Shown piece after piece: positions 23,293 to 32,053 of a stretch of 36,884 nt of DNA. Source of the stretch: Tannerella sp. (GTDB lineage: Bacteria; Bacteroidota; Bacteroidia; Bacteroidales; Tannerellaceae); the NCBI GenBank assembly GCA_031265585.1, contig JAISCL010000349.1, forward strand, positions 1 to 36,884. Direction: 5' to 3'. The notes beneath the pieces were generated by a model, which had not been told where the DNA came from, made no database searches, and worked only from the letters and a program-made list of their open reading frames with translations. Every line of letters starts with the position of its first letter. The stretch's first letter is position 1. The translations under genes were made by a program, and so were the position numbers.

Positions 23293-24661
23293 TGCGCCAT
23301 TCCTGCGGGTAGAGGTTGTTTGTGCGGTTCCCGATGTTTTTTACAAATCCCAGCGGCAGATGCCGGCAGGTTATAAGGATATACCCTTTGGGCGTATCCT
23401 CCGGCAGTACGGTCGTTTCTTTCTGTAAATATTTTATCGCACGGTCATCCGGCAACTCTGCGGAAGGAAAGGCGCCGGGATTTATTTCCGTACTCAACGC
23501 CAGCGATATGGAAGGGATGAAGTCTCTGCCTTTATATTCCCCTAACGTGACGCCTGCGGAAACAGGATGCAACTGTCCGGAGAGGAGCCGGTAGCTGTCC
23601 TCCAGTCCTTCCGGTACGGCAAACACAGACCCCGTCGTTTCACGGGTAAAGAAAACAAATTTTTCCGGCTCGGACAGCATGCCTTTCACTTCCGCCGGAA
23701 TGATTGCCGGTTGCCGGCTGTCTTTGCATTTTATTTTTACTCCGTCCTTCGAATCCCTGTTTTTACGCATCAGGGCCAGAAAAAAGCCTTCTCCGCGTGT
23801 ACGGTGCGGGAAAAACCGGTATGCCGGCAGGCCGTGCTGCAGAGCGCCCACGGTATTCCATTCCGGTTTGACCGGAATAGAAATAACGTCCGCCCCCAAT
23901 TCTCCGGAGAGTTTGTATACATTCTCCTCATTCTCCTCCGTATTGAAAGTGCACGTACTGTATATCAGCCATCCTCCGGGCTTGAGCGTATCCCATACAT
24001 CGTAAACAATGCGTCTCTGACGTGCAGCGCACAGTTTTACCTTTTCGGCGCTCCATTCGTCGCGGCCGGCGCGGTCTTTACGGAACATGCCTTCGCCGGA
24101 ACAGGGTAAGTCCGCCAGGATGATATCAAACATGGACGTTAGTTTTCCTAAATCTTTCGGGTCATTATTGGTTATGATCTGACAGGGCAAGCCCCATTTG
24201 ATCATGTTTTCGGACAGGCTCCGGCTCCGGCTCCGTACGGTCTCATTGCTTACGAGGAGGCTTCCTTCGGGCAGTAAGGTTTGCAGGTGGGTGGATTTGC
24301 CGCCCGGAGCGGCGCACAGGTCGAGTGCGGTTACCGGATCCGGAAATAAGTCGCCCTCTTCCCTGATTCTTGCGATAGCCTGTTCGAGAAACATGGAGGA
24401 TGCCTCCTGTACGTAATAGGCGCCGGCATGGAACAGGGGATCAAAAGTAAATGAAGGCCTTTCCGGAAGGTAATAACCTGTTTTGCACCACGGCACTTTT
24501 TCGTCGCAGGGCGTTTTCCTGTGCAGATCGGAGAGGATACAGGGTTTACGCGGATTCATCCGGATACTTACCGGCGGCGATGCGTCCAGCGCTGCCTCTA
24601 ACAGATTGTATTCATCCGGCAATAACGCTTTTGTCCGGCTGATAAAATTTGGGGGAAACAT
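23264..24661 (-). CDS. NOL1/NOP2/Sun-family RNA m5C methyltransferase (RsmF-like)
   Basis: This 465-residue enzyme methylates a cytosine of RNA, probably 16S rRNA, using SAM. The SAM-binding motif is LDLCAAPGGKSTHLQTLLPE, and the two catalytic cysteines sit in DLPCSGEGMFRKD and YSTCTFNTEENEE. The C-terminal region after about residue 290 resembles the RNA-binding extension of RsmF-type proteins rather than RsmB. I use ATG 24661 (MFPPNFISRTKALLPDE); the longer in-frame start at 24739 would lie upstream of the minus-strand -7 box at 24685-24692 and overlap the divergent promoter. Target position is inferred from the family. Confidence 0.9.
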   Translation of the reverse strand: MFPPNFISRTKALLPDEYNLLEAALDASPPVSIRMNPRKPCILSDLHRKTPCDEKVPWCKTGYYLPERPSFTFDPLFHAGAYYVQEASSMFLEQAIARIREEGDLFPDPVTALDLCAAPGGKSTHLQTLLPEGSLLVSNETVRSRSRSLSENMIKWGLPCQIITNNDPKDLGKLTSMFDIILADLPCSGEGMFRKDRAGRDEWSAEKVKLCAARQRRIVYDVWDTLKPGGWLIYSTCTFNTEENEENVYKLSGELGADVISIPVKPEWNTVGALQHGLPAYRFFPHRTRGEGFFLALMRKNRDSKDGVKIKCKDSRQPAIIPAEVKGMLSEPEKFVFFTRETTGSVFAVPEGLEDSYRLLSGQLHPVSAGVTLGEYKGRDFIPSISLALSTEINPGAFPSAELPDDRAIKYLQKETTVLPEDTPKGYILITCRHLPLGFVKNIGNRTNNLYPQEWRIRSRKNPWL

Positions 24662-24684
24662 GTACTCATTTATATAAACAGGAC

Positions 24685-24692
24685 GCAAAGAT
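24685..24692 (-). promoter_or_regulatory. -7 box of the m5C methyltransferase gene
   Basis: On the minus strand this reads TATCTTTG, 23 bases before the chosen start at 24661. The -33 element is poor. It is divergent from the promoter at 24702-24732. Confidence 0.5.
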
Positions 24693-24701
24693 ACGGTTAA
24701 T

Positions 24702-24732
24702 TTTGTATTTCTCCCAGCTTGTATTATCTTTG
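24702..24732 (+). promoter_or_regulatory. Promoter of the RsmI-like methyltransferase gene
   Basis: TTTG at 24702-24705 and TATCTTTG at 24725-24732 are 19 bases apart. The ATG at 24738 comes only 5 bases after the box, so the mRNA is probably leaderless. Confidence 0.7.
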
Positions 24733-24737
24733 TTCGC

Positions 24738-25445
24738 ATGAAACCAACGCTCTATTTGATACCGGTTCCCCTGGGTGATACCGAACACAGCCGGGTACTG
24801 CCTGCCTATAACCGTGAAGTTATTTTGTCGTTAAGGCATTTTATTGTGGAAGATCTGCGTACGGCGAGGCGGTTCCTGAAGAAGATGGAGCCGTCGACCG
24901 TCATTGACAGTCTTACATTTACGGAGTTGAATGAGCACACTTCTCCCGAAGATGTTTCAGCGCTGCTGGCTCCTATGGATGGCGGCGAATCGGTCGGAGT
25001 CATGTCGGAAGCCGGGTGTCCGGCCGTAGCCGATCCCGGCGCTGACGTGGTGGCGATAGCGCAGCGCAAAGGATACCGCGTGGTTCCTCTGGTCGGCCCC
25101 TCCTCCATACTCATGGCGCTGATGGCTTCGGGATTCAACGGACAGCGTTTTGCTTTTCACGGATATCTTCCGGTAGAAACGTCAAAACGTGCAGAACGTA
25201 TCAAAGCGTTTGAAGCGCGTATGTATGCGGAACATGAAACGCAACTGTTTATAGAAACCCCTTACCGGAATAATAAACTGGTTGAAGATTTCGTTCGTAT
25301 CTGCAAGCCTTCCACCCGCCTGTGTATCGCCTGCCGTATTACATGCGGCGATGAATTTATACGGACGCTTTCGGTCGGGGAATGGGCGAAAAATATACCT
25401 GATTTAAAAAAGAAGCCGGCCATTTTTTTGATTGGCACGCAGTAA
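24738..25445 (+). CDS. RsmI-like SAM-dependent methyltransferase (tetrapyrrole methylase fold)
   Basis: This 235-residue protein has the tetrapyrrole-methylase fold used by RsmI, which 2'-O-methylates C1402 of 16S rRNA. Visible family blocks are LYLIPVPLGD at the N-terminus, VGVMSEAGCPAVADPGADVV (SAM loop) and VPLVGPSSILMALMASGFNG. It is shorter than classical RsmI (about 280) and belongs to the compact Bacteroidetes type that can occur beside a longer RsmI, so the exact target is uncertain. It is divergent from the m5C methyltransferase gene and its ATG is 5 bases from the -7 box. The acetyltransferase gene follows after 24 bases, probably on the same mRNA. Confidence 0.85.
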   Translation: MKPTLYLIPVPLGDTEHSRVLPAYNREVILSLRHFIVEDLRTARRFLKKMEPSTVIDSLTFTELNEHTSPEDVSALLAPMDGGESVGVMSEAGCPAVADPGADVVAIAQRKGYRVVPLVGPSSILMALMASGFNGQRFAFHGYLPVETSKRAERIKAFEARMYAEHETQLFIETPYRNNKLVEDFVRICKPSTRLCIACRITCGDEFIRTLSVGEWAKNIPDLKKKPAIFLIGTQ

Positions 25446-25469
25446 AATGTATAAACGATTCGATAATTT

Positions 25470-26048
25470 ATGAAACCGGTAAACTATTTTGCACACGAAA
25501 CAGCCGTTATCGACGAAGGATGCGAGATCGGCGAGGGCACGAAGATCTGGCATTTCTCGCATTTGATGACCGGATGCGTGGTCGGCAGGAATTGCAGCAT
25601 CGGACAGAATGTGGTCATTTCTCCGGAAGTTGTACTTGGGAACGGGGTAAAGATACAGAATAACGTCTCTGTGTATACCGGCGTTACTTGTGAAGATGAT
25701 GTTTTTCTCGGGCCGGGCTGTGTGTTTACGAATGTGATAAATCCGCGCAGCGCCGTTTCCCGCAGGCATGCGTTCTTGTCGACGACCGTTTGCAAAGGCG
25801 CTTCTATCGGGGCCAATGCAACGGTTATATGCGGGCATGTGATCGGCGAATATGCAATGATCGGCGCCGGCGCTGTTGTAACGAAAGACGTGCCGGCCTA
25901 TGCGCTGGTGCTTGGAAATCCCGCACGCCGGACAGGCTGGGTAAGCATATATGGCCACCGCCTGGATTTTGATGAAAAAGACGTTGCCGTCTGTCCGGAA
26001 AGCAAGGAAGAATATTTCCTCAAAGATGGCGCGGTTTTTAAAAGATGA
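25470..26048 (+). CDS. WbpD/FdtC-like sugar N-acetyltransferase (left-handed beta helix)
   Basis: This 192-residue enzyme consists of hexapeptide repeats forming a left-handed beta helix (IDEGCEIGEGTKIWHFSHLM, CVVGRNCSIGQNVVISPEVV and so on). The C-terminal end GNPARRTGWVSIYGHRLDFD matches acetyltransferases acting on UDP-3-amino sugars (WbpD/WlbB type), which use acetyl-CoA in surface polysaccharide synthesis. No other polysaccharide genes lie beside it, so it may serve a pathway encoded elsewhere. It probably shares the promoter at 24702-24732 with the upstream methyltransferase. A weak hairpin with A/T runs (26049-26095) separates it from the convergent lipoprotein gene. Confidence 0.85.
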   Translation: MKPVNYFAHETAVIDEGCEIGEGTKIWHFSHLMTGCVVGRNCSIGQNVVISPEVVLGNGVKIQNNVSVYTGVTCEDDVFLGPGCVFTNVINPRSAVSRRHAFLSTTVCKGASIGANATVICGHVIGEYAMIGAGAVVTKDVPAYALVLGNPARRTGWVSIYGHRLDFDEKDVAVCPESKEEYFLKDGAVFKR

Positions 26049-26087
26049 AAAGAACCTCGTTGGAGTTCCTATGAAAAAAACTTTTTA

Positions 26088-27422
26088 TCAGGGTACTTTT
26101 TTGACATAAAGCCGGTGAGTGATGTTTCCGTATTTGAAAAGGATGGTGGCCTGTGTCAAATTTCCGGTAGTAGTTATTTTCAGATCCTTGTTCCCAGTGG
26201 CTATCGAGCCACTTGTAGACGGACTTGTAATCGTTAATGCGGCGCCGCCTGGTTGAATGTCTTCAACTGAAATGGAATTATCATCTATATTCAGCCCCCC
26301 CCCTGTGGGATCAATAGATCTGAAGGTTGCGACCGTTTGATCCGTAACATCTGTCGTTAGTTTTACCGTGTCTACGCTTGTTACAACTGCGTATTGTCCA
26401 TTGGATGTGATGGATTGCGAACCGTCTTCAATGCGTACGGTATATTCAATATTACTTCCCGGATTGTTTTGCGCCTGGGTCAAAGAGGTATATCCTTCGC
26501 TGCGGACTTTATTAATTGTGAATATATAATGATGATTCCGTTCCGTATCCAGGAATATCGAATCTACCGAATTATAAAAATCCAGCCGATAGTATCTCGT
26601 ATTTGGTGCGGTACCTTTTGTCAATATAATGTGTTGACGCATTACATGGAAATTTTTTATTCCGATGTTTGTATTCGTATTCGATATTGAGTAGATACTG
26701 GATTGATATTCATAGATGAAAGCGTTTGTATTTGTTGCACCCTCTTTTTGCAGGATATCAAATGGTGATGTATAAAGTCCGGGTGTTCCGGATATTCCGG
26801 CAGGGGTTGATCCGGGCCGCTGAACATAGCCGCTTTGTGCGAAATCGTAAATTTGACAGGTCACATTTTCTGCATCGAAATTACCGGTTACATCGGAGGG
26901 CGCTGTTCCCATCTGCACCTGTACTTTGGCTACCGAGCGCGTCATTAGGCAGGTGTATGAGCCGGAAGGCGCCCAGCTGTCAATTTTACCATACATCGGT
27001 AAAAAATCGCCGCCGGAATAATGGGTGTTACTCCTTGTTTTGAAACAGGTATTAATATTGGCGGGCGTTATGTTTGTCGTGTCGGGATTCGGCGCTACGT
27101 TCGCAATGCAAATGATGGTATTGCCGTTTTCCAGCTTATTTGATAGCTGAGGCAGTAATTGTGTGGCCTGGCCATTGTTTACGATGTCGTTGCCGGCGAT
27201 TTTTTCGACCCATCTTTTGGTGTTGCCGTTAAAAACAAGCACCCATAGCGTATCAATCGTACACTCACTGACTGTAGCCGTACTGTAGACACTGACCTGC
27301 GCATCAGGTATACGCAGTTCGATCTGCCGGGCTTCCGTATCAATCCGGGGCTCCGGCCCTATTTCATTGTTGCATGCCGTAAAACAAAGAATGCCGAATA
27401 AAAACAATGTTATCCTTTTCAT
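26088..27422 (-). CDS. Mfa/Fim-like fimbrial lipoprotein
   Basis: This 444-residue lipoprotein has the signal MKRITLFLFGILCFTACNNE (lipobox FTAC) and the organisation of Bacteroidales FimB/Mfa2-type fimbrial anchor or tip proteins: an N-terminal domain (IELRIPDAQVSVYSTA, TLWVLVFNG) and a second domain with LMTRSVAKVQVQMG and YRLDFY. The last 100 residues form a separate beta domain ending in HRLYVKKVP. I start at ATG 27422, giving the lipoprotein signal; the longer frame adds 14 unlikely residues. A run of nine G in the coding strand (26295-26303, encoding GGG near residue 375) could shift the frame. No major fimbrillin gene is adjacent. Confidence 0.7.
   Translation of the reverse strand: MKRITLFLFGILCFTACNNEIGPEPRIDTEARQIELRIPDAQVSVYSTATVSECTIDTLWVLVFNGNTKRWVEKIAGNDIVNNGQATQLLPQLSNKLENGNTIICIANVAPNPDTTNITPANINTCFKTRSNTHYSGGDFLPMYGKIDSWAPSGSYTCLMTRSVAKVQVQMGTAPSDVTGNFDAENVTCQIYDFAQSGYVQRPGSTPAGISGTPGLYTSPFDILQKEGATNTNAFIYEYQSSIYSISNTNTNIGIKNFHVMRQHIILTKGTAPNTRYYRLDFYNSVDSIFLDTERNHHYIFTINKVRSEGYTSLTQAQNNPGSNIEYTVRIEDGSQSITSNGQYAVVTSVDTVKLTTDVTDQTVATFRSIDPTGGGLNIDDNSISVEDIQPGGAALTITSPSTSGSIATGNKDLKITTTGNLTQATILFKYGNITHRLYVKKVP
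26295..26303 (-). repeat. Homopolymer of nine G within the fimbrial lipoprotein gene
   Basis: The coding strand reads ACA, nine G, CTG, encoding Thr-Gly-Gly-Gly-Leu. Gain or loss of one base would remove the last 70 or so residues. Runs of this length are prone to slippage. Confidence 0.7.
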
Positions 27423-27492
27423 TACAATAGTTAGTTTTAAAATCATAATATAAAATATATACACTTTCTATTAATTAATAATAAAAGCGCCC

Positions 27493-27523
27493 CAAAAATA
27501 GGCATTATATTTGTAATTCCAAA
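27493..27523 (-). promoter_or_regulatory. Promoter of the fimbrial lipoprotein gene
   Basis: On the minus strand TTTG (27523-27520) and TATTTTTG (27500-27493) are 19 bases apart. The leader to the start at 27422 would be about 65 bases and A+T-rich. Confidence 0.6.
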
Positions 27524-27560
27524 AGAAAGAAGGAAAAAGTTTCATTTTTTGTTTATTTTA

Positions 27561-30143
27561 TCAGTGAATATTTAACAGAGGCAGGCTGATTGTGAATCCT
27601 GTACTTTCATAATTTAACCCGTTGAAGCCGGCAAAGATGCCGATACGTCCTATGCCGTCGAATCCGATGGAATATCCGGCTTCGCTGTGATTCAGGCGCG
27701 GAAGCCACAGGGTGCGGATATGCAGGGATTCGTTAAACAGGAGACCTTGCATGAAGGGAATCTGTTTTAACAGCAGGTACTGGGAGGTGTATGCGACATG
27801 CGCCTGCAGCCATTTGTCATTTGTGGCATAGCGGTAGTTTTCCAGCAGGCTGAAACTGTTGTTGAACGATTTCCCGGTGAGAAACATTTCGTTTGTCCGG
27901 AAATGTTTGAAGTCGGGGAGGTAAGTTTGGCGGGCAGAGGTGAATGTGCCTGCGTTAAATTCGTAAGATAGCCTGTTGAACAGGTTTAAGCGTATGTCCT
28001 GAAGGACGGTCGCTTCCATTTTGTCAAAAGAGGAATTGTTTCCGGTTCCGAACGCCCGGCTGTAGTGAAGGCTTATTGTCGGGTAATCGGAGTGGGTATG
28101 GAATTTGCGTCCCTTCCATACGCTGTAATAGTATCTTGGCGTATATTCAACCGTGATATCAGCCGTTAAGGCGCTGTGGCTGGGCATCAGGCCGGTCTGC
28201 CCGTGCGGAAGGTTATCGGCCGGACGCCCTCCGAAGAAACGGTATGAGGTGTTATTTACCAGACTGTTCCTTTTCTCGTAGTTCAAACCTGTGTGGAGCG
28301 CCAGTCCGTTTGCAAGATCAATCCGGTTGGACAGGCTGATGTATCTTTTCAGGTAGAATTTAGCCGTGTTTTTAGCCAGAAAGAGTGATCCCAGTGTGTT
28401 TCCGAAGCGGCCTGTCCCGTTTTTGGCGGCATAGTCGGCTGTCGTGTTTCCCGTCGAGAGGACGAATTTGCCGTTTCGCATGGGAGCGTATGTCAGTGTT
28501 CCGTCTACCGTTACATCCATTTCTTTCCGCGCGGTGGTGTAGTATACGGCAGGTGACAGGGATAGCAGGCGGTTATCGGGGAGGTTTATCCCCGCTTCTA
28601 TTTTTTGCCCCAGCCGGAAGCCGTCCACAAAATTATATTCCGGACAGGCCAGTAACAGTCCGTCATATTTGATGTAGGTCTTTTTTCCTGTGCTGATCTT
28701 TTCACCCGGCAGCAAGCCGGCGATCCGGCCGGTTGCCGTCCGGTTTTTACGAGCGTCCGTATCAGCGCTTTTTTTCAGGCTGTCACGTCGCAGGTAACTT
28801 TGCAGTTCTTCTTCGCGCAACGGCAAGTTACGGTGCTCGGCCCAGTAGGCGGAATCCCTTAACAGCGCAAGGCTGTCGCGTGTGACGACGATCAGGGAGT
28901 CCAGCGGGCGCCGTTCAAGTCTTCGTTTTTGCGCCTTTACTTCTTCCGATTCGACTGTTTTCTCCATCAGCTGCGCCATCTGATAGGCTTCCCGTGTTGA
29001 GAGTTTTTCTTTATTTGCGAGTTCTTCCAGTTTTTTCAGGTCTTTCTGCTGTTTTTTTGTCTGTGTTTTGGCGGGAGTTGCCGCGAGCTGTGCGGTATCA
29101 TTTGCCGTGATCATGTAATTGTCATTTGTTTCCAGCCTGTTATATTTGATGGAGGCGTAAAACTGTCCTTTTCCTTTGATGCCCAGCATGTCAATGTTTA
29201 CCGACAGATCGTATGCGGCCGGCAGGAATGCGCCGGGCTTTATTTCATGGTATGTCAGATGGAAGCGTGCGTCGGTTCCGGCCTGTGAAAGGTTCAGGTT
29301 GGCCTGCTGTATGCTCCAGGTATTTTCTACGATATAGAGCCGGCCGTTTACGAGTTGCCCGCTTTTTTTCCTGGGTGTAACAAGGATTTTGTTGATGTAA
29401 TGTCCGTCTTCTTCATACGAATCTTCGAGGCGGAATTTGTACAGGGAAAAGGATCCCGGAGCTAGCAGTCCGCCGAATGCGGACGGGCTGTAGATGTTGT
29501 TGGCGATCATGCTCAGGGGGACATTTTCGCTCAGGTTAAACATGGCGGGAACGGTGCCGGACAGGGCGATTACATGCTGTTCATACCGGTCCGGTTCGTG
29601 ATACGTTACTTCGTTTTGCATTTCGAAGAGGAATGTTTTGCCGATCATATCCCGGATCTCCCGGTCTTTTATCTGCATTTTTATCAGCGCGGGTATTTTG
29701 TCGACTTTGAACGTTCCTTTGATGTAGACTCCCGATTCGTAGCTTTTTACCTGGTGCAGGTGGCCGGGCGCCCGTGAGATTACTTTCCGCATGATGCCGT
29801 AAGCCGGGTCTTCTTTTCCGGGCGTGACGGTCACTTCGCGCAGGACGTATGTTTTTTCCTGCAGTTCCACGTTCAGGGCAAGTCCTTCTGCCGGGATGAC
29901 GATTGAGACTGTTTTCCGTTCGTAGCCGAGGGATGAAACCTCGCAGGTGTATTCGCCCGGTTCTATTTTTGTGCGGAAATCGCCCTGTCCGTCAGCTATC
30001 AGGCCCAGTGTCAGTTCGCGGATGTAGAAGGTTGCGTTCGGGACGGGCTGTCCCTTTGTATTGATAATCCGGCCGGTTAGCAGCTGGGCGGCGGGTGTTG
30101 CGGCGAATAGCAGTCCTGTCAGTAGAAAAATGAATAGGCGCAT
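27561..30143 (-). CDS. DUF5686 outer-membrane protein with CarboxypepD-like N-terminal domain
   Basis: This 860-residue protein begins with a signal peptide (MRLFIFLLTGLLFAATPAAQ), then a carboxypeptidase-regulatory-like beta domain (LLTGRIINTKGQPVPNATFY, residues about 21-100), then a DUF5686 region. The C-terminal half has alternating aromatic beta strands ending in SLPLLNIH and probably forms an outer-membrane barrel. A charged, coiled-coil-prone linker lies in the middle (KKQQKDLKKLEELANKE, then AQKRRLERRPLD). The function of DUF5686 proteins is not established. It starts 50 bases after the end of nadC on the same strand and probably shares its transcript. The minus-strand start is preceded by a run of six C. 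Confidence 0.85.
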   Translation of the reverse strand: MRLFIFLLTGLLFAATPAAQLLTGRIINTKGQPVPNATFYIRELTLGLIADGQGDFRTKIEPGEYTCEVSSLGYERKTVSIVIPAEGLALNVELQEKTYVLREVTVTPGKEDPAYGIMRKVISRAPGHLHQVKSYESGVYIKGTFKVDKIPALIKMQIKDREIRDMIGKTFLFEMQNEVTYHEPDRYEQHVIALSGTVPAMFNLSENVPLSMIANNIYSPSAFGGLLAPGSFSLYKFRLEDSYEEDGHYINKILVTPRKKSGQLVNGRLYIVENTWSIQQANLNLSQAGTDARFHLTYHEIKPGAFLPAAYDLSVNIDMLGIKGKGQFYASIKYNRLETNDNYMITANDTAQLAATPAKTQTKKQQKDLKKLEELANKEKLSTREAYQMAQLMEKTVESEEVKAQKRRLERRPLDSLIVVTRDSLALLRDSAYWAEHRNLPLREEELQSYLRRDSLKKSADTDARKNRTATGRIAGLLPGEKISTGKKTYIKYDGLLLACPEYNFVDGFRLGQKIEAGINLPDNRLLSLSPAVYYTTARKEMDVTVDGTLTYAPMRNGKFVLSTGNTTADYAAKNGTGRFGNTLGSLFLAKNTAKFYLKRYISLSNRIDLANGLALHTGLNYEKRNSLVNNTSYRFFGGRPADNLPHGQTGLMPSHSALTADITVEYTPRYYYSVWKGRKFHTHSDYPTISLHYSRAFGTGNNSSFDKMEATVLQDIRLNLFNRLSYEFNAGTFTSARQTYLPDFKHFRTNEMFLTGKSFNNSFSLLENYRYATNDKWLQAHVAYTSQYLLLKQIPFMQGLLFNESLHIRTLWLPRLNHSEAGYSIGFDGIGRIGIFAGFNGLNYESTGFTISLPLLNIH

Positions 30144-30193
30144 GGGGGGATTATTAATTATGAATTATGTTGCGCTTTTTTTTTATTTTCCAC

Positions 30194-31060
30194 TTATATA
30201 GCTTTCAGGCTCATGTCAAGGCTTTTAACCGAGTGTGTCAGTGCGCCTATGGAGATGTAGTCGACGCCACATTCCGCGTATTGGCGCAGCGTTTCGAGGG
30301 TGATGCCGCCGGAGGATTCGGTTTCGTATTTTCCGGCGATCCGTTTGACCGCTTCGCGCGTATCGTCCGTACTGAAGTTGTCCAGCATGATGCGGTCTAT
30401 TCCTCCGGTGCGCAGGACTTCGTCCAGTTCGTCCGGGTTGCGGACTTCGATTTCTATTTTAAGGTGTCTGTCATTTTCTTTCAGGTAGTGATGCGCCCGT
30501 GTGATGGCCTGTTCGATTCCGCCGGCAAAGTCCACATGGTTATCTTTCAGCAGGATCATGTCGAACAGGCCGGTGCGGTGGTTCATGCCGCCTCCGATGC
30601 GTACGGCTTCTTTTTCGGGGATGCGCATGCCCGGTGTTGTTTTGCGGGTGTCCAGGACGTGCGTCCGGGTGCCTTCGAGCGCTTTTACGTAGCGGCGGGT
30701 GGTGGTGGCAATGCCGCTCATGCGCTGCATTACGTTGAGTACGGGTCTTTCCGTTTGCAGGATGGAGTGTATTTTTCCTTCGACGGTGAAGGCTATGTCT
30801 CCTTTTTTTACTTCGGCGCCGTCGCCGATAAAGGTCTCCATCTGCAGGGACGGGTCAAAGAGCCGGAAGATCCGCCGGGCCATTTCGACGCCGGCCAGCA
30901 CTCCTTCTTCTTTTATGATCAGGCGGCTTTTGCCTCCGGCTTCCGGCGGTATGCAGCAGCGTGTCGTGTGGTCGCCGTCTCCGATGTCTTCCGCAAAGGC
31001 GAGGGCGATCCATTCATCAATCAGTTCATCCGGGGTTTTTACTTTATTCATCATCGGCAT
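30194..31060 (-). CDS. nadC: Nicotinate-nucleotide pyrophosphorylase (quinolinate phosphoribosyltransferase)
   Basis: This 288-residue cytoplasmic enzyme condenses quinolinate with PRPP to nicotinate mononucleotide, the third step of de novo NAD synthesis. Family blocks are complete: EDIGDGDHTT, NVMQRMSGIATTTRRYV, LDTRKTTPGMR with the catalytic Lys, GGGMNHRTGLFDMILLKDNH, EIEVRNPDEL, IMLDNFS and YISIGALTHS. The start at 31060 follows directly after the stop of the DUF4783 gene with no base between, so translation is probably coupled; ATG 31054 or 31051 are alternatives. nadA and nadB are not in the window. Confidence 0.96.
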   Translation of the reverse strand: MPMMNKVKTPDELIDEWIALAFAEDIGDGDHTTRCCIPPEAGGKSRLIIKEEGVLAGVEMARRIFRLFDPSLQMETFIGDGAEVKKGDIAFTVEGKIHSILQTERPVLNVMQRMSGIATTTRRYVKALEGTRTHVLDTRKTTPGMRIPEKEAVRIGGGMNHRTGLFDMILLKDNHVDFAGGIEQAITRAHHYLKENDRHLKIEIEVRNPDELDEVLRTGGIDRIMLDNFSTDDTREAVKRIAGKYETESSGGITLETLRQYAECGVDYISIGALTHSVKSLDMSLKAI

Positions 31061-31438
31061 TTATTCTATTCGTATGATCTGGAGCAGTATTTTACTGTCT
31101 TTTGTCGTGTAGGTGATGTTGACGCGAAATTCACCTTTGTCTGTAGCCAGTTTGCCTACAAAGAACCCGGATTCGTTTTTGTCCGCATGGTGCGCCACCG
31201 TAAAACCTGTCACTTTGTTTGTTTGGAAGAAGGTTTTCAGGATGGCAACCGCATCTTTTCCGGCGCCTTTTTGGGATGTTCCGGGAACGGAGATGTCTAC
31301 TTCTTCATTCATTCTGTCTTTCAGCAAGTCCGCATTGCCGGCTTTGATTGCATTGGCGACAGGTGTTATGTCGGCTGCCCGGGCGCTCAAAACGGAGAGC
31401 AGGCAGATGCATGTAAGCGTAAAAGTTAATTTTTTCAT
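31061..31438 (-). CDS. DUF4783 small exported protein
   Basis: This 125-residue protein has a signal peptide (MKKLTFTLTCICLLSVLSAR, cleaved near ARA-AD) and a compact domain of the SnoaL/NTF2-like shape (ANAIKAGNADLLKDRMNEEV, then KGAGKDAVAILKTFFQTNKV), typical of DUF4783 proteins in Bacteroidetes. Function is unknown. I use ATG 31438; upstream codons of the frame reach into the promoter. The minus-strand promoter is TTTG (31495-31492) with TATCTTTG (31471-31464). It is first gene of the likely DUF4783-nadC-DUF5686 operon, divergent from rlmH. Confidence 0.85.
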   Translation of the reverse strand: MKKLTFTLTCICLLSVLSARAADITPVANAIKAGNADLLKDRMNEEVDISVPGTSQKGAGKDAVAILKTFFQTNKVTGFTVAHHADKNESGFFVGKLATDKGEFRVNITYTTKDSKILLQIIRIE

Positions 31439-31463
31439 AACTTGAATTTTTGATATAATGAGG

Positions 31464-31495
31464 CAAAGATAGTACAAATCGAATGTAACGGCAAA
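31464..31495 (-). promoter_or_regulatory. Promoter of the DUF4783-nadC operon
   Basis: On the minus strand TTTG (31495-31492) and TATCTTTG (31471-31464) are 20 bases apart, 26 bases before the start at 31438. Confidence 0.6.
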
Positions 31496-31562
31496 AAAAT
31501 GCTGTTTTATTTTATATGTATTGTTTAAAGCCTCCTATATTTACGCTCAAAACGGTAAGAAA

Positions 31563-32036
31563 ATGAAAGTGGTTTTGCTTGTTACGGGAAAGACGAACGT
31601 CCGGTGGTGGAATGAGGCGCTGGAGGATTATACGGGACGGTTGAGGCATTATATTCCTTTTGAGGTGGAGGTGATTCCGGATCTGAAGCATGTGAAGAAC
31701 AGGACGGAGGCGCAGCAGAGGACGCAGGAGGGGGTTTTGATTCTGAAATATATGCAGGCGGATGATTTTTGCGTGTTGCTGGACGAACACGGGAGAGAGT
31801 TTACTTCCGGAGAGTTTGCTTCGTATATGGAAAGGAAAATGCAGGCGGGCATCCGGCGGCTTGTTTTTGTCGTCGGGGGGGCTTACGGTTTCAGTGATGA
31901 GGTGTATGCGAGGGCGGCAGAGCGGATCGCTGTCAGCAGGATGACGTTTTCCCATCAGATGATTCGTCCGCTGTTTGCAGAACAGCTTTATCGTGCGATG
32001 ACGATCATTCGCGGGGAGTCTTATCATCATGGGTAG
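31563..32036 (+). CDS. rlmH: 23S rRNA pseudouridine-1915 N3-methyltransferase RlmH
   Basis: This 157-residue SPOUT-class enzyme methylates pseudouridine 1915 in helix 69 of 23S rRNA in assembled ribosomes. The knot region is clear: VLLDEHGREFTSGEFASYME, then FVVGGAYGFSDEVYARA, and the C-terminal SRMTFSHQMIRPLFAEQLYR, RAMTIIRGESYHH. ATG 31563 (MKVVLLVTGKT) gives the standard family length; the frame is open 14 codons further upstream. It is divergent from the DUF4783 gene. A run of eight G begins directly after the TAG stop. Confidence 0.96.
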   Translation: MKVVLLVTGKTNVRWWNEALEDYTGRLRHYIPFEVEVIPDLKHVKNRTEAQQRTQEGVLILKYMQADDFCVLLDEHGREFTSGEFASYMERKMQAGIRRLVFVVGGAYGFSDEVYARAAERIAVSRMTFSHQMIRPLFAEQLYRAMTIIRGESYHHG

Positions 32037-32053
32037 GGGGGGGTGCACCGTCT

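Noticed and set aside
30167-31429. 420-codon plus-strand open frame across nadC and DUF4783
   Set aside because: It lies entirely antisense to nadC and DUF4783, which have complete motifs. It is a shadow frame.
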